Below, one piece after another: positions 11,801-26,700 of a DNA stretch of 64,000 nucleotides. The DNA lies in contig JAVHKY010000054.1 in assembly GCA_035079385.1 (NCBI GenBank), forward strand, positions 310,001 through 374,000, in the 5' to 3' direction. Positions within the stretch are counted from its first letter, which is position 1, and each line of letters starts with the position of its first letter. A program made the position numbers and the translations under genes. The DNA is from Aspidiotus rigidus. Lineage: Eukaryota > Arthropoda > Insecta > Hemiptera > Diaspididae. The notes beneath the pieces were generated by a model. That model had not been told where the DNA came from. It saw only the letters and a program-made list of their open reading frames with translations, and made no database searches.

Positions 11801-14800
11801 GCAATACGCCATTTTAGCAGCAAAAAGGACGTACGAATGCTTATCGCACAGCATCGCGAGAAAACAAACGTGACCGATGTTGCCCGGCCCTGCCGAATAT
11901 TCCGCGACACTGCGCGGACGCGTTCGTGCTTGAGAGCCTTCTTTTTGCTTCTAAAATGACGTATTGCCATACCCCTCTCTATAGTACCCTAGGTCAACAG
12001 CTGAATCCAAAAGCTGAAGTTTTATATCCGAACTCTGCAGCTACTTTTCGCAAACACATTTTTAGGCATTTTTTGTCCACATGAGTCGCTACTGTGTAAT
12101 CGCTCGATTTTGACCTAATGTCCCTGCCTTGATACAATACAAAATTCCAGCATTGATGTCGTTAGTATAAAGGACCTTATTTGGTATAGCCATCTTGTAC
12201 GATTCGTAAAAATTTACCTATTGTTGAATTCGCTCTATTATTGTGGTATTAGAGATTTAGAGAGTCGTATAACATAAAAATTTTTCGATGCTAATAAATC
12301 GTCTCCATGTGGACTTAGAATCCAGGCAAAACTCTTAGAAAAAAATCATATAGAAAATCTTCACATCCGTAGTTTACGAGTATCGTTTCTGAAAACTATT
12401 CCAGCCTTCACATTTTTGTGTCAAAAGTTCATTCTTAAAACAAGCACCGATTTGTAGTAAAACCTGAATCGTGTTATAGAATAAATTTTTTTTAGTATAG
12501 ATTGATTGATATTAGACTAACTAAAAAGCTAGAGATCGTTGTTGTGAACAGTTGGAAACAACATTGGTTGACTCTGATGAATACTTGATCGTTTCTCACC
12601 ATCAAAAATCTGAATTGATACGTTCTTGAATTTCATTTTTATGGTTGTACATATTTAAAGAGGTAATGTACTCAGAAGAGAGTAGCAAAATACAAAATCC
12701 ACGTGAAACACAGTCGTCTTTTTTTTTGCGACTGAACCCAATACCAACGAAAACAGAGGAACTCAAACGCGAAAGTCATGATTGAACCAGCAAGCCATCG
12801 AAATGTAGACTAAATCAATCAGCCCTTCGTCTGGAATATACCTGTCAGAAAATTCCTCCAATTTTTCATGAGGGACACCAGATTTAACGGGCATATGTTG
12901 GATAGCGATGGCCTTGAGGGTGTGAGGAAATAATCTTACAACATCGAAGGAACATCAAGTCGACCCCGGAGGAAGATTTACGTTCTTCAGCCTATCCGCC
13001 AGGGAACCTGAGTTCTTTACTGAGTAAATGTGTTTTGTGTGGCTTCTACTTTCTCTTCAGTACATTACCCCTTTCTATGACCAAAGTCTGATTTTATCGG
13101 TTGGAGACTTTGAAACTTTTATAGCATTATCAAAGGCTCTACCCGAAATCTTTACCCTTAACAGAAAGACTTTCTAGAAAATCATTCAATTCGAAACTTT
13201 TTAAAGCCTCCATCTTCAAAATATTAATATATAGCTCGAGGGTTTCTTCGAGGGGGAGGTTGTAAGTCCACCCATCATTTTTCAATCTCCACGATAAATC
13301 ATGTTCATTGAGCTCAGTTGATAAACTCGCACTTCACTTCGTCAGCTGTTCGAGAAGTTTCTTCTGCACAGGGGTGGGAAATCCTTTGCTGGTAAACTTC
13401 ATAACTTTCTTCAGTCCCCAAAGTAAATCGAATTCATTAGGCTCGTCCTCTCCGCATACATACTCAGATCCAGAATTTCAAAATTTGTCGAGCTCCCAAA
13501 GTCGGTCAAGGTCAATTCAGCTCATCAGAGAGCGAGCTTCAAATTCTAAGGTAGTGATTTTTTGAAACCTTCAATGTATAGGTCAAGGTCATTCGTGATC
13601 GGAAGCTTAATACCGAAAGATCAAATAATTTTCACTTGTCTCTGATGTAGTTCCAAGCTATATGAGGAGTGAGACTTGGGAAAATTTCGACTTTTGAGCT
13701 ATGAACAGTCAGTATAGGTCGACGACCGCGAAAGATTTTGAACCATCTAGGTATTTCTATAGCAGAACGGGGAATTGTAAAACTGAATGTGTCCGAAGAG
13801 GGACTTGAAAGATTTTGATTTGAAATATTCATAAGAAGGAGGGACTTGGAAAAATTTTGATTTTTGCGCTATAAGAGAAAGGGGACTTGAAAAACAATTC
13901 AACCTCGGGTGATACATAAGAGATTGAGGTTTTTTTCAAGATTTCTACTACCCAATCGAATAGTCGATCCATAGAAGCTGTTCTCTCTAGTGTATTCCTT
14001 ATCGAATGTCGAAACTTTCCCAAGTTTCTCAAAAAAACACTATGACGGAAAGTGTAATCAGGCATTATCTCGTGTAGGATACGTCCCAGCTGATTTCTGT
14101 GTTTTTGAACTAAATGCAGCCATCAGTTGCAGACTTAATCCTGTACAAGCCAATGATATCTCCCGTTGCAATATCTCTGCCTACAATATTTGACAGGACA
14201 CGGCAATTTTGCAACATACCTATTAAATTCAAAGTTATAGATGATAGTCAGTATAGGGAATGCTTGACTTTTGATGCTGATGCAGATCATTCGTACTTTT
14301 ATAAAATGGAAAAATTTGGATTATATTAGGGAAAAATTTATTTTTACTACAGAAGAATTAGGGAAGTGCCTACAAAATAAAGAATGTCGCGAAAAATTGG
14401 ACAGATTTATGAGAAAACATTAAAAACAAAAACAGAAATCAAATAGATCGAAAAAAAAGAAACAGGAGTCATACCTTCTTTTATAGGTATTTTTTATAAT
14501 ATGTCATAAATATACTTGGAAAAACCAAGGTAAAACCCACCCAACTCTTATGACTGAAATTATGTAAATTATTATTAATAATTTAAAAAAAAAAAGGAGG
14601 CCAAGGTCGAAAAACCGGTGATCAGAGGACAAATACAAATAATAATAATGAAAAAAAAGTACCATAGCACCGATTCCCTGATAAAACCTAAAATTATCTG
14701 TAGGAAAAAACTTTCTTTTTTTTTTTCAAATTAATGCTCGAGCGGGAAAAAATTTATTCAATTTGTTGTTCTTGTTAACGTTAATATTCGGAAATCGTCC

Positions 14801-17800
14801 CACCCACTTATATAAAGAATTTTTTATAATTTCAACCGTCGTATATTTTTCAAAACTTGAAAATGGAAATTTTTTAAATTTCAAAATCTATCGACAACAA
14901 AATGTGGGCTTCTAGATGACTTGAAACACCAACTAACGAAAAGGTTCCGCAGAGAAATTTAAATTCGTAGCATAATTTTCGCGTAATACCTTTAGTACTT
15001 AGTTACCTCTGACAAATATCTCTCGTAAAAATATGCACGAGGAAATGAATAATCTTCTGCTAATTTTTGCTGTAGATTCTCTTAGTAAAGATTATTCGGT
15101 AGTTTTATAGTTTTAGATTCCCATTTTCTTGGACAGGAAAATTTACAAACGAAAACAACTCGCTTTCACTAACGATTCACTCCGGATGTTGTAATTTAAG
15201 CAAAAAATACCTAACCGTGTCAGCTTAAAAGGTTTTTACGACTGTATACTACGTATAGCCTACTCGAATGATAGATCACTTTCATTTTCATTAAGAACGG
15301 CGGGGTTGGTAATTTTGAATATTCTTATCAGCTCGTATAAAAATGGCGTTTGTACTTCATTTAACGCGCGTTTTTCGACGAATTGAGATCGCTTATAGCT
15401 GATAAACGAGAGAGACTCGCCGGTTTATATTTTGGCGCAACCATTTACCTTAATTAAAATAATTTTCGACGTTTTTTATTGTTGCAATTTTCGTTATTAT
15501 TCTTCTTTTTTTTTCAGAGTCATATTTACTAGTATTTACACTTTCGAATCTGCAGTGAAAGTGATGGCGCGCGGATTTATTTTAGAAAACTTTACTTATC
15601 TTAGGGATGCGTGGAATTGGCTAGATTTTGTTGTAATTACATTAGCGTGAGTAACATGATCCTAGAATAGAATAGAAAATAGATTTTAGATTAGATTAGA
15701 TTAGATTACCTAGATATTACTCCTTTGAACCTGTTAGGACTATCCAGTAGAAAATTTCCCCTTTTATTTACAACACTCGACAACAAGAAATTAGTCATTT
15801 CTATGTTTGATATCATCGGAAGGTAATTCGCAAAATGTCTTGTGTAAAGGGGAGCGATGCAGGCAAATTAGTAGTATCTAGCCAAGAGGAGGGAGGGGAC
15901 AGAAATGCGATTGGAAACCCCAGTGGTGTGTGAACGTGCCAGCGATCTTTAAACCACACTTTCAGCGACAAAAGAACGCCAAAAGAGGAAGAGGGATACA
16001 AAATTTGTACGAACAACTGGAGAAAAGCTCAACGAATACATGTAAGTCGTAAGATGTTACTTGCGCCTCCGCTACTCGCAGATACTTCAGGTAGTGAGAG
16101 ATTATGAAAATACGGTACCATTCACTACAAAAAACGATGATAGAAATCTGAGAAAAGTAGCTATTCAAAAATAATGGCGTATTGCCTTCGTGGTAAAAGT
16201 CAAAATAACTCATGTTATATGAGTCGAATTATTGAATTTTTTTTTCTTCTATGAAAGAAAAATAATGTTCCAGGTAACATTAAACTTCCCGCCCCCACAT
16301 CTTGAGATGAATTTTTTGTGGCACATTCTAGCTCTTCAAAATCAATGTTTTGCAATAATCTCGAAAAATTTGGCTCCAATTAGAAAAAGTTTCAGACAAA
16401 AAATATTCCTTGCGAAATTCGCTATCGAAAAAATCAGTTTAACTTCTCTGTAAGTCCAATTGTTAGCTTAAAGACTTCGTCGGAGGTTGAGAGCTTTCGG
16501 GAAAGATATATAAAAAAATTGTTCCTCGAGTTTCAAACAAAATTGTTTACAAAATAAACTGTCTGAAGTCTCTTCCGGAGTTTGTCGAAAGTTCTGAGTT
16601 TTCAAAACAAAAATATCAATATCGAGCTCCAATAAGAAGAAGTTCCAAATAAAAAATTTTTCTCATGGAAATTTACTACATAATAAACGGTCTGGATTGT
16701 AATTATGAACTTGAATAAGTTTCTAATGTTGTCAGCTTTTTGAAAAAATCGATTTATGGTTTAGATAGAAGAGGAAATCCGCACTTACTTACGTCTTTTA
16801 TAAAAGAGTTTCTTGTCTGTGAAATAGACTGCCTGAATTTTTTTCTAAAGTTTATCGAAAGTTTTGACCTTTTGAAAGGAAAGTGATTGTTGCCAAATAT
16901 CTCGCAAAATCAAGCTTTGATGAAGAAAAGTTTCAAACAAAGAAATTTTTCTCATGAAATTTGCTGCTTTGTGGGATGACTGACCTTTATCATGAAGATA
17001 GTGATCAACATAAAAAGTCTATTGTAAGTTGTGAGCCTCAATATTTAGAGAAAATATACAGTAATCATAATTTTTAACAAATTATTTTGTGAGCTCATCT
17101 CAACGGTTCTCAAGTTATGAGCTTGGTGGTGCTGTGCTTTTAGGTACGTCGGAGATAATTTTCAGCTTATAGGGAAGATAGTATCATCATCGAAAGTTAT
17201 TTTAATAGATGTGGAAGGCCTTGGTCAAAATTGCCCCGCTCAAAATTCTTTCTCATCAAACCTCATTTGTAAGGCCATATTTAGAGACGCTAAATTCAAA
17301 CTTTCAGACCTTTAGGTGCACTCATTCAGTCCCTGGAGAGGAAAATGTCGTTGTCGTTTCCTTTTCTGCGTTAGGCCTATTGGCCTGCCTGTGGTGTAGA
17401 TGTTTTCGGAAGATTCGCTCGTGTCGGTAAATTTCTTTCTTGGTCTTCCCCTCAATCGTTTATTTGGCGGCGTATATTTCATTATTATTTCCGTGACCTG
17501 TCCTCTTCCACCCATTCAACGTATGCTCGCCAGTTCCTCCGATAGTTCTTCATCTTCTTTATCACTGGTGTCACTCCCAGGTTCTTTACAATGACCTCAG
17601 ATCGTATTCTGTCCCTCAACGTTACGCCTGCTGTATGTCGCATGAACTTCATTTCAGCCACTGCTATTCTTCTTTTATCCGTTTTTCTTAGAGACCATAC
17701 CTCGCACCCGTTCGTCAGCACAGGGATTGCTAAGACGTTATAGACTCTCAGGCGAGCCTCTCGTCAGACTTTATTTGCTTTCAGCGTCCTATTTATTGAT

Positions 17801-20800
17801 CCCGATACTCTTGGAAATTGATCCAATTTGTTCTGGGCATCAACCTTCCCTTGATACGATATATCTACGCCTAAATAAATAAAGTTGTTGACCTGCTCTA
17901 TCATATTCCCGTCTATGACGATTTTCGATCGGCACGAGTCTGTTACTGTTTCTCAGCCTCTTTGAGAACAACAATGGCGTTTTGTTTTTAGAATAAAAAG
18001 GGGAATCTGAAAAAAAAAAAAATTGTCATATTTTTTCCCTACTCCTTCATATTGTTTTTTGCGATAAAAACTTTTGTTGGGCCAATTTTCACATTTTTAA
18101 AGGGGCGCATCACATAAATTTTTTTTCTAAAATATTGCTCTCTGTTCTTCTCAGACGGTCCTATAACGGCTGAGAAACAGCAAATTTTTGACAAAATTAC
18201 ATTTTCCTCCCTAAAAATTGAATGAGTGGATCTACAGGTCTGACATTTTGAATTCAGCGTCTCCGAATATAGCTGTACAACTGGCCTTTGATAAGAAAGA
18301 ATTTTGGACCAGTTAATCCAGCTAGGACCGTTGGTAAAAGTGGCTGAGAGGCGCCAAGACTGAGTATACAAAAATGAGAGTTGAGTCGAGATTGCAATGT
18401 TTGGATGTGAGAAAGAACCGGTGGGAAAGTGGGTTAGACGTAGGAGGCGAATACTTCTTGGTGAAATGAAGGCCAAGAGTTGAGCTAATTTATTAGTTGG
18501 AATTAATTCACTTTCTCCATAAGTGATTCATTGGTCAGTAAGTTCAAGTCGGATGAAGTCGCTTGTGTCGCATGTGCAACGCCACCTGTCCTCCATGATG
18601 GAATGGGTGCGGGTTGCTTATGCATTTAATTTCGTTGTCTCCAACACAGGAATCGACCCTTTCGGGTAGAACTTCAGTGTTGGAAGAATCTCCTCGGCGC
18701 CCCCCTTTTCTACTCGGCAACCGCCAAGCTGCAGTGCCCCCTGGCACGCAAAAAGCATTAGAACACACACCATAACAACAACACCACCTCATTACACATA
18801 GCAGATCGTTAGTGGAGTCTCTTCATCTTCTTCTTTCTTCAGGGATGATCTGCCCCTATGGTGATGGAACACAGGTGTCGAGTAGGCCATTGCGTGGTTC
18901 TGCGTTTGCATATTCCATTCCTGGTCCATCTTCTTCTTCATGACGGTGGCCGCAAATGCAAACACCTGGTTCCATAAGCGCTGGCTGGGATCCTGAATGG
19001 ATAAAAGAATTAAGAGGACTTAAGATAGTGTGTCTGTATGAAACGAGTTGTGAGAAGAGTGGATATTGGAAATTGCTCTTCGTGCACATGGGCGATAAGA
19101 AGATGAGGAAGAGAGTCGTGAAATCTAATTTATTGTTTGGAGAATTTTTGAGAATTTACGAGTACGACAAGTAAGCAAATACAAATACACGTAGTGATAT
19201 TGTATTAAGAGAAATTTATTGTGGATAATATTTTTCTCATCGTCGCTTGATTTCATTGTATCTAACTATTATCCCGTGAATAAAATGCCTCATCCAGGCC
19301 AAATGACCTGCTTCTTTATCTCCTTTCTTAAATTGAAGCTCATCAATTTTTCGAGAGTTTCGCCATGAATCGACTTTATCCAAAAAATCACAATTTTTGA
19401 AACCTTTTATGCTCATAGACTGACAATGAAATTCGGACCGTCTACTTTGTTCAAAATTTCATGTAACGTATTTTTTGTTTGAAACTTTTTTCTTAATATT
19501 TAGAAACAATCGTTTCTTTTTTCCAAAAACTCAGAACTTTAGACAAAACCTTAAAAGAAAGTTGAAACAGTGGAAAATTTCACGATGAATAATTACTGTT
19601 TTTAGATATTATTGCAAAATATCAACTTTTTCCCAACTTTCAATGAACTTACTAAGCTAATAATTAGACTCACAGTAAAGTTGAAATGACTTGTTCTACA
19701 TATTTTGCCCAAAACCTTTTTCGACTTGAGCCTAATTTTTTTTAAATATTTGGCGATGAATTGATTTTGAAGGCTAGAACGCGCTATAAAAAATTTACCG
19801 CAGGATGTTGGGGCGGGAAGTTTAATATGTTATTCGGGACATCATTTTCTTTCATTGAAGAAAAAATTAGACAATTCGACTCAGACAATAAGAGATAACG
19901 CCGATCCGCCATTTTGAATGTCTACTTTGTCACTCCTACCAATAAAGTATATCCCAAAGTGACGTTCTGTTCCCCTCAAATCGTATTTTATTTTTTCATA
20001 GCCCATGTACTAAAGAGAGAGAGAGAGAGAAAGCGGGAAAGGAAATTTGTGCAGGCAACTGGAAAAAAAGCTCAACAAATACATGTGTGATGCAAGACAT
20101 TACTTGAGCCTCCGCTACTCGCAGATCGGGTAGCGTGAGCTTAGCTATGCACCGAACGTACAACGAACCGGATTTCCTCTCTGAATCTTTTCTTAGCCAG
20201 GCCACGCTGATTGCACGTTCGAACACTTCAATCTGTAAAGATGAGTACATAACGTACGGGAGAGGGGTGAGTGTAAAAGGTTGGAATGATTAGGGGTGCT
20301 TAGAAATCGGTCGACTAATATTTAAGGAAAACAATCTGCAATTGAGGATAGTATAAAACTACCGGATTTCACCTGCAGAAATTTGAAGAGTGTAGAGCTA
20401 AGGAGGTACCGATAGAAAGTTGTGGTAGGATTATGAAGGCGAGAAGCAAATTTTTGGTTGAGACTGTATAAGCTTATAGGCTCTTATACCTTTATCTAGA
20501 TCGTTTGGCAGCTTATTCTCTAATTTATAGGTTGAAGAATTATCAACAGAAGTATTAACGTTTTCTAAGTAAGCGAGAAGGTCAATGAAAGGCGATTATT
20601 TCAAAATTAGGCGGCTCGCGGACCAAATAATATGATTGCAACACTCCGGTTTACGTAATTAAACAAAGTTTCACGTGTTCCTTGTGTGGGCCACCTGATT
20701 TCACACGCAAAAAGTCGCGAGACCTCTAAGGACAGTGCGTGTGTAATTAAAAAGTTTGAATTTGCTGGCCAAATAGATTGAAGTTTCAGTTACCTCTATT

Positions 20801-23519
20801 CTCCCAACTTTGTAGCGCTGAAAATTGTCTGTGGTAGATTCATTAGTCGAGCCGACCAACCTTTATCCATCTAATTTCTCTTGTAGGTGTTTCTTCTAAT
20901 GATTTTCTATTCTAATCGCGCCAATATTGAACAAAAAATTCGCAAATTATTGACCTTCAACGGAAATTCAATGTCAATTTTAGTCGAAAAAAAAGTATAC
21001 ATAGTTTTTGCTATGGCTTTATATGTTTTTCAAAAATATTGATAACGCTCGTATTTGTGGTAGACTACTCCAGATCCTTTCCTATTGAAAGTTGATTTTG
21101 GCCTCAGAGATAGAATACATTTTAGCTTATATAACGTGCCGCGTTCACACGTTCTTCTAATTCTACAATAAAATGTATTTTTCGCATTCCTCGCTCTCTT
21201 TTCTCCATTGATCGTTGTAGAAGATATACAGTATTTCATTTGAAGTCTTTTGTCAATTTTTTTTCCTTTTTTTTCCCGTCTATATTATATTTATGCGAAT
21301 CCTCCTGTTCAGTATCTTTAATGTAGGAAGGAAAAAAAAAACTTTTATACTTATATTTATGCAAATCTTATTTCAGCTATTTCACCATGGGAATAGAACT
21401 CGGAAACTTGGCTGTTTTACGAACGTTTCGAGTTTTAAGAGCATTAAAGACTGTGGCCATTGTACCAGGTACGATACTGTCATTCGCGTGATTCACGTTA
21501 CCTATATTTTTTTTGAATTGGTTTCCTCAAAATTCATTCCACGCAACTAATTTACGCCGAATTGGGCTTTTAAAAAAATGATGAAACAATATCCTATTTA
21601 TAGTACAGAAGAATCAACTGCTTTAGAACCCTTGTTCCTTATTCTCGTTTATTATTTTGTCACTCCTCCGCTGGGAATTCGAACTAAAATTTGAACTTTA
21701 CCCGAAGTTTAACCGTGGGAAGTGTTTTGTAGTTGACTTACTTATCGAGGAAGTGTTCTGAAACTTATAGTAAACTATTTCTTGCTTTTAATTGTTCCTC
21801 GTCCGTTGTCACAAACCTCTAATGTTATCAACTTGGAGTACAACTTAATGCAAGTTGTAAGCTCTGGTAGTGTGATGTGCCTATTAATCTTTTTCTTTTT
21901 CTCTCACTCTCTCTGCCTACAGGACTGAAAACTATCGTAGGTGCCGTAATCGAATCAGTGAAAAATCTCAGGGATGTAATCATTTTAACTATGTTCTCTT
22001 TAAGTGTTTTTGCGTTAATGGGGCTGCAACTGTACATGGGCGTCCTCACACAAAAATGTATTTTAAGGTTTCCAGAGGACGGCTCGTTTGGTAATCTAAC
22101 GGACGAGTCGTGGTTCCGTTTCTGCTCAAATGAATGTGAGTAGAGACTCAGTTGTGAAAATAATTATTCGATGGTACAACGTACGTTGGAATTTATCACC
22201 CATTTCTTTTTCTTTTTAGCTCATTGGTACGGCGAATATAATAACTATCAACTTTGTGGGAATGCGTCTGGAGCTGGGTAAGTACCTATTACTTATTTTG
22301 GATTCAGTTTATGACGAATACCGTAATGCGCCCCACTACGAAAAATCTAAATAATTAGTTAATTTTCAGAGGTTATCGTCAATAGAGGAGAAATGTACTA
22401 TTTTTAGAGAAACCGTCACGGGTTTTTGTCAGGCTTGATGACGTCATCGCTTTATTTTTCACTATACTGGGCCTAACACACAATATAATAGACTACATTA
22501 CTACTAAGCCTATCATAGCCTTATACTACACTAAGAGCAGTGAGCGTCTGTCAGCCCTTCAAATACTTAGCGACGATTTTTGGCTATAATTACTCCCGGG
22601 AGAATCGTCTCGAAAAACCGTTACAGTTTTTTGTTACGTTTGAAGTCATTAGTGACGTTGACCTACTTCAGGGAGTTGGAAGAATTTCGACCTTCTTGAC
22701 TTTCGTTATACTAAGCCTAACATACAGTGAAGTATACTAGGTCTGACCTGCAATAAACTATGAGCTTCATATACTGTCTGTTAGGCGAACCATCTCACCT
22801 GCCCCTATGCTTGGCCAAAAACAATATACCTACTAGGCTTTCTATATACTAAAATTAAGTATGCTAGGCTTCACTCTTGAGATTTGGAGATTAAGGCTCA
22901 GTTACTTAGCCCAACTTGGTAATTGAAAAGTAAGGCCTAGCGGGATGTAGTGTGACACCGTTGGCTTGTCCTAGACCTGTACTATGAGGGTAACTAGTAG
23001 ACCGGCTGTAGCCTAGTATAATGGAGGTAAAGGATGAAGATATTTTTCTATATCAAGATTTGGAAACCAAGAGATCTGCATTTTCTCGTTCCACTCAGAT
23101 CTGGAACCCTGAGAGATTTGGTTCCACGCTGCCTTTTAACATCCAAAATGCAAAGATTCCCCGAAAATAATCGTGATACAAGTGTTCCCGGCCAGATTAA
23201 AGATACACAACTGACGAAATTGAGATGTATTCCATCAACTGGACTTTTTCTCTCGTAAACATCCTGTGACACAGCATAAGGTATGATTATGAACAAACTT
23301 TGCGCAATACAAGTTATTATCATAATTATTGATTGATAACTATCTGGAAGAAAAATATAATATGCCATTTTTTTTTTTTTTGTTTTTCTCTTGCCTTGCC
23401 AGAGGTAAGACCCTCAAAAAGAAGAAAGAAAGAAAAAACTAAATACTAATAATAATAAACAAACAAACAAACAAACAAACAAACAAACAAACAAACAAAC
23501 AAACAAACAAACATACAAA

Positions 23520-23574
<55 letters not shown>

Positions 23575-23699
23575 ATCAATAAATCAATAAATCAATAAAT
23601 CAATAAATCAATAAATCAATAAATCAATAAATCAATAAATCAATAAATAAATCAATAAATCAATAAATCAATAAATAAATAAATAAATAAATAAATCAA

Positions 23700-23746
<47 letters not shown>

Positions 23747-26700
23747 ATGTGATTCGCTCTGCAAAAAGGTACCACAAGTCGACATGGTGAAAGCTCCTCT
23801 TGTAAAATTGGCCGCCGAATTAGGCCCGTCTTACACCAGAAAATGAGAGGAGCACGCTTGTGAATGTCATCATTGACTTCTATGATCTTTCAATCAAACA
23901 TTATAAACAACTTTTGTCGCAGAAAATGAACCTCACATGAAATGCAGTTTTACACGCGGGGAGCTTTTATCATGCCGACTTTGTGTCCCTTTTCGCAGAG
24001 CGCATCACAAATAAATACATAAACAAATATAAATAAATAAAAAAATAAGTAAGTAAATACAAATAAATAAATAAATAAATAAAATGAATAAATGAATTGA
24101 TTAATTTAGTTAAATAAAGGATCGAAATATTTCTAAGTCCATTTTGGCCAGACGTTGGTAGAGCCCTATAAACACGAGTGAGGACACGGTCCGCCATATT
24201 TAGTTGTTACGTCATCATTTATCTCATAGCTCCCCATTTAGATGAGGAATTAGTGCGATTAGTTAAGCTATTTTGTATTTCTCAATAGTGCAGTGTTGAG
24301 TCTTGCATTTTGCTTTGGCACTTAGTCTCGTATGTTCTCTTATTATTTTCAATTCATGATTAACTGTTATCAGTCGTTAGAATAGGAGACTGTGAAAATA
24401 ATGATGATGTAACGACTAAATATGGCGCTCCAGGTTCTCACTCGTTTTTATAGGGCTCTAACGTCGGATGGTGGACGGCAAATTTAAAAAAAAAAAAAAA
24501 AAAACACCCATAGAACTGGTTTCCTTCAATATTTTGAGCTAACTAGCTCTTGTGGCAAACAAGCGGATCGGATTGTGCATATTGTAGGTGCGCTAGCGTC
24601 GCCTATGTAAAATTATATCTATATATAATTATGAAAAAGTACTGATAAGGAAAGGGTGATCATAACTACAATGGATCAAGTTTTCGATGTTGAACATCAA
24701 TCGATACACCTGATTCACTGTTGGAAAAAGTACCCAAAATATATCCTTTGAACGTAATGGCTCCCATAAGAAATACATGCGGAGCAAAGATCATCATGTC
24801 ACTAATGAAAAATAATAATATTTAAAGAATGAAACGAATATATTTCAGTTATTCTGATCATAAGTATTTCAAAAGCAAATTTTCATTTCTTAATTTTCTC
24901 ATGTTTTCAATTAGTAACATGATGATCTTTGCTCCGCATGTATTTCTTATGGGAGCCATTATGCTTAAAGGATATATTTCGCAGATGTATCGATCAATGT
25001 TCAACATTAAAAACATGATCCATTCGAGTATACAGTTTTTCAGTTTTTCTTAAATTTCTCAATAAATACTGAATTTAAAGAAAAAACGCAGAGAACAAAG
25101 TTTATGAAATTCTCTTTCAGGAAAATATATTTTTAGGAAATTTTACAAAACTGAAAAATCTGTGTTGTTGTTGTTGCTTGCACAGTCCGAATGGCGTCAT
25201 CTGCTGGTGACGTCATCAACTGTGACCTCGAGTGTTCAATCCACCTCTCCTCATCCTTGTAATCTGAAAATAGTTTAGTATGTGCTTTTTTTAACCTAAC
25301 CAATCAAAAGTCGATATAGAAGGTAGTAGGATCGATTTAATATGATCGATAAAACCAATACAGTACATCAAAGTGTGGGGAGCAAGTGTATAAAATGCTA
25401 CACCACATGTTTCTGGAGGAAACATGTTAGCTATGCCAATTTGGACATGGATATGTCTTGAAGCTGGGAGTCATTCTGAAAATTTGCGTTGTAAAATCGC
25501 GTCACAAAGTGATGACGTCATGGAAAAATTTTGACTTTTGTTACTTAAAGTCTTGTATCTGTAACCTTCATTATACTAAGCTTAACATACAGTATACTAG
25601 GCTATACTAGGCCTGTTGGTGGCCTCCATTAAACTTGGCTTGACATGGGCCTAACAGACAATATTAAAATGGTCTCCATTATACTATAAAGTCGATTTAT
25701 CGATACAATCGAGATTGATGGATTGATGCAGACATATACATCCTTTAATGTTTTCCCAAGAGGGAGAATTACCATTTTTTTTTTTTTTTTAGGAATATTT
25801 TGAGAACAAATCTAGATAGTTTTTTCCTCATCAATTGACTAAAATATCTATAATCGGTGTGTGATAAAGGGAGAGAGGGTTTGGTAAAGATTTAAGTAAC
25901 TAAAAGTAACACTTTCTAAACAAACCTTGTATACAGATACTGGACTTAGGAGTTTCTATAAGCACTCAAGCTAGGCTAAGATCCTGAATGTAGGCTATTG
26001 CTGAAACTCTGATGACGTTGAAAGGTGTCCAGTTTTTGACGTCATCAGAAGGACTATAGTATCTTTTAGTGTAGTTCAGTATCAATACTCTAAGACGTAG
26101 CCTTGACCTGTTTGATGGAAAAATATCTAGTTATGACCCAAGCTATACATAGGAAGGGAAAAGGACTTGGATGAGCTCAAGATCTGAAGCTATAGAAGAG
26201 GCAATCAGTCAAGTCGCCCGCTCAGTGCACTTTTTAACCAAAATCAACCAAGAAACACCCAAAAGATGCTCTGTTGTGGTTGTTTTTGCCCTTGGTTGAA
26301 AAGTGAGCTGAATGGGCAATTAACCTTACTACTGCAATTGGAGGAAGAAGTTACATCATCAAGGGGAACTTCAACATTTTCATAGTGAACAAAATCAACC
26401 AAAAACAACCAACATTAACTAAGAAATACCCAAAAGGTGCTCTTTTCTGGTCGTTTTTGGTTAACCTTGGTCAAAAAGTGGGCTAAAAGGTATATTACTG
26501 CACAATTGGAGGAAGAGGTTACGTCATCAAGGAGAACTTCAACATTTTCATGTCATGATCTTCAATTTTGAGTTCGAGACCATATAAACTATCTGCCTTT
26601 TATCAGATTTACTTGTCCAAATAACGATCGTTTACTTGTATGTGTACATGTTTACCCCTATTGACGGTAATTTGACTTCAATGTTAGTAAATACAAGATG

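Larger units (their letters stand above)
9155..15517. other. Sodium channel intron with transposon remnants
   Basis: A 6.4-kb intron. It holds a Penelope-like GIY-YIG remnant (10190-10500, minus), an AT-rich block with TTCACC/GGTGAA flanks (10940-11690), a MITE with a target-site duplication (11773-11990) and degenerate short repeats containing GGGACTTGAAAA (13650-13900). No nested gene recognised. Confidence 0.6.
15647..21376. other. Sodium channel intron with LINE fragment and inverted repeats
   Basis: A 5.7-kb intron. It contains a LINE 3' fragment (17330-17945, minus) bracketed by an inverted repeat pair (17205-17345 and 18190-18325), plus copies of other repeats (15991-16100 with 20035-20135 direct; about 16265-16305 with 19798-19838 inverted). 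Otherwise nothing recognised. Confidence 0.6.

Noticed and set aside
13308..14329. Several ORFs of 66-85 codons on both strands
   Set aside because: Low-complexity or serine-rich, no motif, and the region has short degenerate repeats.
18544..19174. ORFs of 72-82 codons near 18.5-19.2 kb
   Set aside because: Overlapping on both strands, no recognisable domain; could be repeat-derived but I cannot name the element.
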